DNA of 64,000 nt from NCBI RefSeq assembly GCF_964340395.1, contig NC_135553.1, forward strand, positions 22,783,449 to 22,847,448. Direction: 5' to 3'. Positions 56,531-64,000 of the stretch are shown here, one piece after another (positions within the stretch are counted from its first letter, which is position 1; each line of letters starts with the position of its first letter). The notes beneath the pieces are model-generated. The model was not told the origin of the DNA and ran no database searches. It saw nothing but the letters and a program-made list of their open reading frames with translations. The translations under genes were made by a program, and so were the position numbers. The stretch is from Glandiceps talaboti (taxonomy: Eukaryota > Hemichordata > Enteropneusta > Spengelidae).

Positions 56531-56885
56531 CATCATCTAATATATTTCATGTCTTTTTTTAAATATATATTCTTCTGATATTTTCATGATAATGACATTT
56601 GGAATGTTTTCCCCAAAAAGACAATACTCTGTGAAGTTATTACAGATTTTTCATATGAATTAGTTCATTCAAATGAAGTGTTTTCAATATACACAGCATA
56701 TCTTACCTTTGTTGTTTTTTCTCTGCATGGTGACCCAACTTTCCTTTTTTTTGTATTGTTGGGGTTTTCCATGGGGAACTTATATGGGTTTTCATTCAAA
56801 TAATACTATTTTCAGATGTTGACTTGAGGAAGGTTCCCCTGCAATTACTTCAGTGTTCAGGTGACCTCAGGAGAAGTAGAAGTTG

Positions 56886-56897
56886 TGCGCATGCGCA
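56886..56897. promoter_or_regulatory. NRF1-type site upstream of the BEN gene
   Basis: TGCGCATGCGCA is the full palindromic NRF1 consensus, common in metazoan housekeeping promoters. It lies about 390 bp before the proposed first coding exon at 57,284. A promoter role is inferred. Confidence 0.45.
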
Positions 56898-57283
56898 AGT
56901 CGAACCATGTTACGACCCGAGCCGAGCGAACGTTAGACAAGAAATGACAGAATAGATAAGTGTAGGTTGCATTTAATGATCTAAAGTTATTTTCTGTACT
57001 TGTTATTGTCATCAGCAAAGGTATGGGTGGTTTTTATTCTCAAAATCCGTGAAAAGTGCAGTCTCGCTGTTTGGAATAGGGAAGAACGGGAGAAGACGTG
57101 TAGAAACCCTGTAGCGTATAAATCCAGAGCTAATAAAATAACATCTAACTCGCGTATAAATACAGAGTGTATGGATTAAATTTGTTCCACATGTTCCATG
57201 TGTGTTGCTACTAGAGCTAGTTGCCACTAGAGCTAGTGTAGAGTGTTCGGTTGATCTGGCTGTATATGTGTGTGAGAACCAAA

Positions 57284-57397
57284 ATGACAAGTAGAATTGT
57301 CGAGCAAATACCTAGCGAGTTCCCCTCGCACGGAAAGGAGGTTGGTATAATTGGAACCGACCAAAGATTCACAAGTAAAGGAAATTTTACCCTAGAG
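57284..57397 (+). CDS. Candidate first coding exon of the BEN-domain gene
   Basis: The ATG at 57,284 opens 38 codons (MTSRIVEQIPSEFPSHGKEV, then GTDQRFTSKGNFTLE) ending at GAG|gtaaat in phase 0. The next candidate exon, from 58,172, can also begin in phase 0. Position after an NRF1 site and the same strand support membership, but an extra exon between them or no link at all is possible. Confidence 0.4.
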
Positions 57398-57399
57398 GT

Positions 57400-58170
57400 A
57401 AATCTAAAGTAGAAGGACATGTTCAAGGGTACCTTTTGAAGGTAACATCCTCTCGATCGCCGTAATTTGCAGAAAGGTAATTATGTTCATTCTTTTCACT
57501 TTTACAATACATCCAATGTTACAATGTATAAATTGAAAGAGTGACTTTATTGAAATCAAAACATTGTCGTTGTTACGTGTAATTGACATTATTGGTTCAT
57601 ATGTTTTGTGCAAGATTTGATTTGTGTAATTTACGAACCTTCTTGTGTTCTTTACCTAGTGTTAATGCCTTTACCATATTGTCTTCCTGTCCAGATCGTG
57701 TGCACGTACTTGCTCAGTTGTTTGTCCACACTTTCTAGATATTTGAAGTTTTTTGCTAGAAATGCCATCTCCATGTCATATGATTGTTGGGCATTTTATA
57801 CTCGACTCGTTGTGATTTTACAAGCGATGATCATTTTAAATTCTGTAAAATCGATAACCTCGAATAATGATATGCCACGTTATTTAATTTGAAATATGTA
57901 TCGGAATAATGTTTTTACGGCGATTTCGTGAAGCATATCTCACTTGAAACAAATATATAGTATTGTGATGTCATGACTGAAAAAGTTACAACTCTAAACC
58001 ATATTTGGAAGTGATCATTTACATGTGTTACTATATTAATTTATGTAGATAATTGCATATGACATGGAGTTGGTGCCATTTCTAGCAAAAAACTTCAAAT
58101 TTCAAATATTGTTATGTTAATTAAAATATGAAATCAAAATGGGGGGGGGGCTCCTTATTTTAAAATTAAA
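57400..58170. other. Probable intron or gap of the BEN gene
   Basis: AT-rich with a G-run at 58,141-58,150. No exon recognised. Confidence 0.4.
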
Positions 58171-58962
58171 GTTATTAACACCAGTTCTTGCGTCAGTACA
58201 AGATCAAGTCTGTCAACCGATGGTTTCATCATCACCTATTTCAAAACAGTCAACTATACAAACACAAGCAATAACTACAGACCGGCAAGTTGTCAACCCA
58301 GCAGATACTCCTCTACCTAGAAACACACCAATTCCACCTCTACCATCGCTAACCCCACTACATAGATCGACAACCCCGCCTCCGCGTTCACCTACACTTT
58401 CGCGATCGCCGACACCACCGCCAAGATCACCAACACCTCCTCCATCACCCTCAAGATCACCGACACCACCTCCACCATCACCCCCAAGATCACCGACACC
58501 ACCTCCACCATCACCCCCAAGATCACCGACTCCACATCCTCAAGCAGCTACAAACGTCGACGGTCCTCTGCCATTTCCAATCCAACCAGAAGTTTCACTG
58601 CCAGAATTAGATAATCTCTCGCCTTATTTGCTGGGATCGCTCACTAATACATCCTTGACGAAGTCAACCGATCCTGGTCTTTCGAACTCCGAACTTTTGG
58701 TACACATTTACAACATGTTAGTAGACTTGCAGAAAGAGGTAGCAGAGTTAAAATACGGTCGTCAACATCCCGTTGTGAGATGGCCTAACCATCTCGCCGA
58801 ACCTGGAGTCTCAACGCCGTTGATCAATCACCACCTACCTTCCGGAGAGTGTGAGAATGCATCAAGACAATTATTTGCACAGTCAGCACCCGTTTTCTCA
58901 GCTGTTACAGGTAGTGACGTGATGATAGGGCGACCTGACAGTGGGGTCAAGATGGATATCGA

Positions 58963-58967
58963 AAAAT
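58963..58967. repeat. Target-site duplication, left (AAAAT)
   Basis: Exact 5-bp match to 59,942-59,946 on the other side of the foldback element. Confidence 0.8.
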
Positions 58968-59941
58968 CAGGGGTAGGTAACAAATATTAGTCTAGAGCAC
59001 GATCGATATAGTAACAAGTACAAATATAAAAGTTGCGGGAAAATTCTACATAGTACCTGGTACAAGTCGTTTAGTTACGAGCAAAGTCTATATTGCGACG
59101 AACACAAAGTCCTGTTTTTCCCACCGTCCATTGCGTATTCATCAACATGGCGGCAAGTAAGATCGACAATCCTGATGGTAAGAATCAGTCGATTTCTACT
59201 ACTAAAAATCGAAAATACGTATTCCTATAGCGTGCGTTCTGGGAAGAATTGGTTGGAGGAACAACAGGGAAAATTTCATTGATCGATTCCACCGATTGTG
59301 GGAGGAGTTAGCGAAAAACTTTTTCTACCGACGGATGTCCTATTCTAAACACACGTCCCTATACCGAATGCATGTACATACGTATTTTGAACCACTGATC
59401 TTCTATCAGAGTACTGTGGGGTTTGTTAACTGGTTGGTTGTAAATATTGTATGCTTTACTTTTTACATAGAATTTGCAGGCAACATATGGGTTTGTTATT
59501 CTGTCTACATAAAATATAGTACTACTGTCAATATTGTACATGCATTGGCATAGGGACGTGTGTTTAGAATAGGACATCCGTCGGTAGAAAAAGTTTTTCG
59601 CTAACTCCTCCCACAATCGGTGGAATCGATCAATGAAATTTTCCCTGTTGTTCCTCCAACCAATTCTTCCCAGAACGCACGCTATAGGAATACGTATTTT
59701 CGATTTTTAGTAGTAGAAATCGACTGATTCTTACCATCAGGATTGTCGATCTTACTTGCCGCCATGTTGAATACGCAATGGACGGTGGGAAAAACAGGAC
59801 TTTGTGTTCGTCGCAATATAGACTTTGCTCGTAACTAAACGACTTGTACCAGGTACTATGTAGAATTTTCCCGCAACTTTTATATTTGTACTTGTTACTA
59901 TATCGATCGTGCTCTAGACTAATATTTGTTACCTACCCCTG
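58968..59941. mobile_element. 974-bp foldback DNA transposon with about 410-bp TIRs
   Basis: The arms run from 58,968 to about 59,378 and from about 59,535 to 59,941, with near-perfect complementarity and a few indels such as 3 nt near 59,142. The ends are CAGGGGTAGGTAAC and its inverse. The centre is about 156 bp. No transposase is encoded, so it is non-autonomous. Each arm holds a TATAAA (59,025-59,030 in the left arm), an ATG in a good context (59,147) and a donor G|gtaaga after 31 nt: a promoter and first-exon unit pointing inward. This suggests that the parent element had a spliced transposase gene. Confidence 0.88.
59147..59177 (+). CDS. Mini first exon inside the left TIR (mirrored at 59,735-59,765 minus)
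   Basis: It encodes MAASKIDNPD plus one base, then gtaaga. The same exon occurs on the minus strand of the right arm, starting at 59,765. No following exon is visible in the centre, so it is probably a relic of a transposase first exon. Confidence 0.35.
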
Positions 59942-59946
59942 AAAAT
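59942..59946. repeat. Target-site duplication, right (AAAAT)
   Basis: Exact partner of 58,963-58,967. Confidence 0.8.
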
Positions 59947-60620
59947 ATCGCGACTGTCTGAGGAAGTCCAGCAACGCACAAAAACTCGTTCTAAAAATGA
60001 TGGACGTGGTTTTCACGAAAGATGAAATGGCAACGTCAAATTTAGTTGGTGGCCCAACCAAATGCAAGAATGGTATTGTAGATAAGCAAAGGTTGAACAA
60101 AGATGTCATCGAAGCCTTGATGCAACAAGCAAACCTCCAATTCCCGAACACTGTTATAACACAACAACAATCCATCGTAGACGCTATAAATGGCAAGTGT
60201 CGCCATTTATGGCACGCACGGCAGCGTAATAATTAGCCAGATTTAAGAACAATAATAACTGAAATTTCCACACAACAGTAAATCTGTTTAAAATTTGCTG
60301 TTTTACATACTATCATATGTTTACTTATACCGTACTGGACCCGCAAACCAATATATTTATGTTGACGCCTTTCCTGTGTGATTCATTAATTTTTATGTTT
60401 TATTACTATTCTTTATCCTTCCTACAAACTACAGTTAGTTATTCTATAAAAGAAATTGTGTCAATGGCGACGTTTCTACTAGTTTCCATTCACTGTATTA
60501 GTCTTATTTAATTTTGGATATCATTATGTTTCCAGTAACATTAAGCCATGAATTTACGATTCTTTTTATTGTAATGCAATTATTGTGTAAAGCTTCAGAA
60601 CTAAATTGAGCACTTATTAA

Positions 60621-60626
60621 AATAAA
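60621..60626 (+). terminator. Candidate BEN polyadenylation signal
   Basis: AATAAA lies 385 nt after the BEN stop and is followed within about 60 nt by a GT-rich stretch. A second AATAAA lies near 60,729. Confidence 0.5.
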
Positions 60627-61203
60627 CATCACTCCGTGAAACACAGACTGTTGTGTATTAGTCATTTGAGTGTACCGGGCGTATGTGTGTGTGTTTTATG
60701 TATTTATGATTGTGTGCATGACGTGCTAATAAATTTGTTCTTTGAAAAGTAACAGCAAATCTACAAGACCTCGTCTCTATGGCGATGTTTTGAAATCTGA
60801 AGAAGTGCGATGGTTCGTCAGCCAGAAGTTAACCTTCATTTGCCTATTTTTTGTATACCCATCGTCTTGAGCACTTGGAGAAACTAGCCAGCAAAATAAC
60901 TGATACGGTGTTCTGGTGAAATTTATAAACTCATTTTACCACATTTTTCTATGAATTTTTCTAAAGAAAACTAAATTGCAAGCACAACAGTGTTTACCCC
61001 ATCAAACTTCGCCACCCGTTCTCGAGTTATTCAATTTTAATTATATAACGTAATTCAACAAATCAAATAGCGCCGCTTCGAACGGGTTTTCATTCCAAAC
61101 CAACAGTAATAACGGTATAAATGGCACCATAGATAACACGTTTATTTCTGTGGATGTGTCAGTTTACGCACGTGCACTGTAGTGCACTGTTCGCAAGCCC
61201 AAA

Positions 61204-61213
61204 GTCACGTGAC
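61204..61213. promoter_or_regulatory. CLEAR-type E-box GTCACGTGAC
   Basis: Exact 10-bp palindrome of the MiT/TFE (TFEB) binding site. It is not close to a known start, so its role is unclear. Confidence 0.25.
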
Positions 61214-61434
61214 CGAACACCCTAATACTGTCCGTGTTCTACTTTCTAAAGATCGGAACATCATTTGGGCTCAAAAGTGGGACGGCAAAATGTTTTACTA
61301 TTTAGTGTGTTATTATACCCCATTAAAATAGTTCATTCAATTCACAAACTATTGAACACAGTCGTCCATTCATTTGACCAAACAGATGTAAGTTTAATGA
61401 ATAAAAGTTGTGCATGAGAAAATACATGTACATA

Positions 61435-61440
61435 TTTATT
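61435..61440 (-). terminator. Candidate polyadenylation signal of the DDE-like gene
   Basis: tttatt on the plus strand is AATAAA on the minus strand, about 250 nt after the stop codon at 61,692. Confidence 0.5.
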
Positions 61441-61473
61441 AAAACACAAAATACACACTACAAAAATGGCATT

Positions 61474-61665
61474 GTCCTACATTCTCCATTGAAACAAAAC
61501 TTCACATCAATTCACGTTAAATTTACAATTGTAGTACAATGTCGAACAAAACATAAACTCAAAACTGGTGTCTTACATTCTCCATTGAAACAAAACTTCA
61601 CATCAATTCGCGGTATATTTACTATTGTTCTTCAATGTCTTACGAAATTTGTTTTAACAGTCAAT
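61474..61665 (-). repeat. Two direct copies of about 85 bp in the 3' UTR
   Basis: ttacattctccattgaaac, the adjoining aaaacttcacatcaattc block and an ttgt-rich tail occur twice, about 96 bp apart. Confidence 0.75.
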
Positions 61666-61691
61666 AGGCCTAATTTCAGATCAACTTGTAG

Positions 61692-62240
61692 TTACCGACG
61701 ACTAGAATGACATAATCTGTAGTGACGCGTTTTTTCAGCGGCTGACCAAAATGTGTACGCTGAACAAAACTTGCAGGCACCTAGACCAAGCTTCTGGTAT
61801 TTCGGCATGTGTAAGTTCGGTGGTGATACTCTTGGGGCAGCAGTAGCCTCAATAAATGTGGCGAAGTGGTCGCTGTGTTGTAAACTTTGAACTGGTGCAG
61901 GAAAGCCAGCTTGAATTGCGGTGACTGCCTCTGTAGCGATCGTTGGGTGACTTGAGCAATGGTCGCACGTGTCGTTTTTACATTTGGAGAAAATCAAAGT
62001 TCCGATCCGTTTGTCAACGTGATCGAGTAAGAATTCTAATTGAGTTCTGATGTCTGTGTTTTCTGGCTTGTGTAGTTCCTTGGCGCTGCCCTTCTGTAAC
62101 AAAGTGTGGACGCGTTCATAGTCCGTATACATGAGGTTCGAGTCTTCGTTGCATTTTTCATAAGTTGCTGTCACCGGATAGCCATGGTGTTCAATACCAT
62201 TCCAGTATTGACATAGCATTCCCATTGCGTTATCAAAGAC
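61692..62240 (-). CDS. DDE-like gene, last exon
   Basis: 183 codons including stop, beginning VFDNAMGMLCQYWNG after the acceptor. It holds the Cys/His-rich CKNDTCDHCSSH string and the terminal C2H2 finger. Confidence 0.75.
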   Translation of the reverse strand, partial: VFDNAMGMLCQYWNGIEHHGYPVTATYEKCNEDSNLMYTDYERVHTLLQKGSAKELHKPENTDIRTQLEFLLDHVDKRIGTLIFSKCKNDTCDHCSSHPTIATEAVTAIQAGFPAPVQSLQHSDHFATFIEATAAPRVSPPNLHMPKYQKLGLGACKFCSAYTFWSAAEKTRHYRLCHSSRR

Positions 62241-62901
62241 CTGAAAACAAGGAACAATAAAATAAGTTGTCGTCGTCATCATAATCACCATCATCAACAA
62301 AATGTAATAATCACAAATAATGAATGCAAGGCTAAACGGTGACACCCCCCCCCCCCATAAAGCGAAACACCACACCTTTTCATAAGTAAGTGAAGGCCAA
62401 AGACAAGTTTGGGCTATATTTCGGTAAAGTGGCGACATTCACAACATGGTATGAACAATTTTGATTGATGCAAAATCAATATCGCATTTTGCTCACCCCA
62501 ACCATGCTCGGGAAAAAAATAGGCTACAGCCACAACGTTCTCTTTCGTGCCATAAAAGTTAGAAACATGAATACACATTAATGAATGCCAGTATGCATTG
62601 TCTTTGCAGTCCATCAACATAAAAACCATACAAGTGCACAAACATAAACATGATAAAGTAAATCAGTCTGAAATGGAAGCATTCAAATTCTGACAGACAC
62701 GCACTGTCGTATCTTTTATTTCAACACGATCACTGTCGCTTCAATTTCCCCAAAGAATAAACGAAGAATACTTTCGTTATATTACTGTGCACCTCATATC
62801 ATTTTGTACATTCGTAGTCAAGTTCATTCCCCAAATGGCCAAATGAGAACACGTGGCATTATTTAGTTCTCAGACAACATAGTTGTGTAATAAAGTTATT
62901 A

Positions 62902-62942
<41 letters not shown>

Positions 62943-63780
62943 TAGTTGCCAAACCAATTTTAGTGAAAGTATCAGTTTTAGCTTTGGATAAGTCAGGGTG
63001 TAGATTCATGAACTTACCTTCGCTTCCTTGTCTCTTCGGTCATTCTGAGACAGAGACCGACGCAGTGTGTATGGCGTTGTCGTCTCCCCTTCTATTGTGT
63101 CGGGTAACATTACCCCTGCCAGTCGTTTAGATAGAGTGGCCCATCCACGCTCGATCATGTTGAAACAACTATAACCGGGGCAGAATGATGTCAGTAGTAG
63201 TGCGTCAAGATCGAGGTCACGCCAGAGTCTCATATACATAAATATGTTGGTAATGAAGTTTGTATTGAAATCGGAGCCACCGTCTATTACGTTGCAAACG
63301 ATAGGCTGCCAGCAGCCAGCGTTCTCTTATAATTGTTGCCAAGTCTGTAATATAAGTTGATATTTTGGTGGGGTGAAAATCTTCGACACGATTTTTCACG
63401 AACAGCGGTCCACTTCGCCCATAATTGTAATGTTCACGTCCATGTTCGTCCTTCGTCACGGTTGGTTCTCCGGTTTTTTTTTCCAGTTCCATGTAGCCGT
63501 TAGGAGTTATTAAATACCCCGGAGTTGGAAAATCATGATCGGGTACGTCTGGCCTGTCGTTCATGGGAAAATATCTGGCAGTTTTGAAGTGCCTTGACAC
63601 AGCGGTTCCTCCGATTCTGACTTTGTTCATGTTGTCACATGACAACAACAACGATTGAGATGAATACTTGGCCCCGAACTCCAAAATATATCTAACTTGG
63701 GCAAAATAGTATACAGTATCGTTATTTTGCGGGTCGACAGGCCTAACTGCGGGTCGATCTGCGGGTTGTTCAAACGACAA
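61692..63780 (-). CDS. DDE-transposase-like protein with C-terminal C2H2 finger (partial, one frame break)
   Basis: Minus-strand exons 63,018-63,780 and 61,692-62,240 join at AAG|gtaagt and ttgttttcag|GTC in phase 0. The first carries SCDNMNKVRIGG (candidate Asp at 63,634-63,636), ARYFPMNDRPDVPDHDFPTP, NVIDGGSDFN (Asp at 63,282-63,284) and YSCFNMIERGWATLSKRL (Glu at 63,150-63,152). Spacings of about 117 and 44 residues suit a DDE/RNase H-like catalytic triad. The second exon ends with CKFCSAYTFW and RHYRLCH, a C-x2-C-x13-H-x4-H finger. A one-base frame break near 63,310 lies between the first Asp and the rest. The 5' part is missing: the frame starts after a stop at 63,781 with no ATG, so an upstream exon is expected beyond the window. 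It may be a domesticated transposase or an old element. Confidence 0.65.
62345..62357. repeat. C homopolymer run in the DDE-like intron
   Basis: About 13 C in the intron. Confidence 0.8.
62889..62942. repeat. (TTA)n microsatellite
   Basis: About 17 TTA units in the intron of the DDE-like gene. Confidence 0.9.
63018..63760 (-). CDS. DDE-like gene, penultimate exon
   Basis: It ends at AAG|gtaagt. Candidate acceptors acccgcag| lie in about 63,730-63,760, so the true start is probably inside that range. Frame changes near 63,310. Confidence 0.6.
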
Positions 63781-64000
63781 TTATTTGTATAAAATCATTC
63801 AAAACATATATAAGTTTACAAAAAATAATGACAAATGAATACATATATACGTAAATAATCTGTATGAGCACATAAGTATTCAGTCAATGGTGGTCAACCT
63901 CACTATGATGATGATTAATTTTTTGGAGCTCTGTTGTGACAATAATAGAGACAAAATTACTGGATGTACTGATTATTCAATTATTCATTATTCACTTTCA
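63781..64000. other. Window edge, no feature recognised
   Basis: AT-rich. It is probably an intron of the DDE-like gene. Confidence 0.35.

Larger units (their letters stand above)
58172..60236 (+). pseudogene. BEN-domain gene split by a foldback transposon
   Basis: The upstream part (about 58,172-58,967) encodes a Thr/Gln-rich start, a Pro-rich RSPTPPP-type tract, a coiled segment (LLVHIYNMLVDLQKEVAELK) and GVKMDIEK. The downstream part (59,947-60,236) encodes YRDCLRKSSNAQKLVLKMMD, the string MATSNLVGG, LNKDVIEALMQQA, FPNTVITQQQSIVDAINGKC and a basic tail with TAG. This matches the C-terminal BEN domain, a DNA-binding fold of chromatin repressors. The two parts are separated by 58,968-59,941 with an AAAAT duplication. 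Removing the insert and one duplication joins GVKMDIEK to YRDCLRK in frame. As it stands, the frame hits TGA at the element end. The exon start is uncertain. Confidence 0.75.
60237..61434. other. Intergenic region between BEN and DDE-like genes
   Basis: The two genes are convergent here. The stretch holds BEN polyadenylation candidates and a CACGTG palindrome. No gene recognised. Confidence 0.5.

Noticed and set aside
58139-58171. ATG followed by a G-run as start of the BEN protein
   Set aside because: The ATG precedes ten G in a region that looks intronic; an acceptor inside 58,171-58,196 is more likely.
58968-59941. Foldback element read as a normal intron
   Set aside because: No GT-AG pair at the element edges keeps the BEN frame, and an exact 5-bp duplication points to insertion.
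63778-63780. Start codon of the DDE-like gene at the window edge
   Set aside because: The codon is TTG after an in-frame TAA; the frame more likely begins at a splice acceptor with the 5' part beyond the window.
1-64000. CRISPR array or bacterial operon structure
   Set aside because: The tandem repeats have no unique-spacer pattern, and genes are spliced, so the window is eukaryotic.

Overview
The window is AT-rich metazoan DNA with an invertebrate look: GT-AG introns of 0.5 to 4.5 kb, many TA, GT, TCA and ATGT microsatellites, frequent ACATGTA words, and a dense mix of Penelope-like, DIRS-like, LINE and DNA-transposon remnants. This mix suits a marine invertebrate such as a hemichordate, echinoderm, amphioxus or mollusc. 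The sequence alone does not fix the species.

Layout. 1-8 kb: upstream flank with small foldback repeats and a TTAA-flanked MITE. 8,320-23,951 (+): a complete 12-exon MAP2K4 (MKK4/JNK kinase kinase) gene, 365 codons, every intron GT-AG, with a CRE palindrome about 250 bp upstream of the start codon. Its intron 2 holds a 1.28 kb DNA transposon with a 5-bp target duplication. Its intron 5 ends in an 8 x 47 bp tandem array whose last unit supplies the exon 6 acceptor. 24-38 kb: non-coding DNA with MITEs, a decayed LINE fragment and one minus-strand Tudor-like first exon. 38.4-43.7 kb: a decayed multi-domain BRCT-containing coding region on the minus strand between two 143-bp direct repeats. 45.3-46.3 kb: a decayed tyrosine recombinase. 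46.6-48.3 kb: a 5'-truncated LINE with an intact reverse-transcriptase ORF inside (TA)n, flanked by a 55-bp inverted repeat. 48.4-50.6 kb: a Penelope-like element with a GIY-YIG-type C-terminus and a hammerhead ribozyme. 51.4-54.7 kb: a spliced, decayed Kolobok-like transposase. 55.6-55.8 kb: a P2X7-like C-terminal domain fragment. 56.1-56.5 kb: a second, 5'-truncated Penelope-like copy with its own hammerhead. 57-60.2 kb (+): a BEN-domain gene split by a 974-bp foldback transposon. 61.7-63.8 kb (-): a spliced DDE-transposase-like gene with a C-terminal C2H2 finger, its 5' part probably outside the window.

MAP2K4 is the one clearly functional cellular gene. The rest is a transposon-rich neighbourhood. 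The strongest unusual signals are the two hammerhead ribozymes in Penelope-like copies, the foldback element whose removal with one target duplication restores the BEN reading frame, the minisatellite that carries the exon 6 acceptor, and the direct-repeat-bounded BRCT unit. Family names come from recognising conserved motifs by eye; no database search was run.
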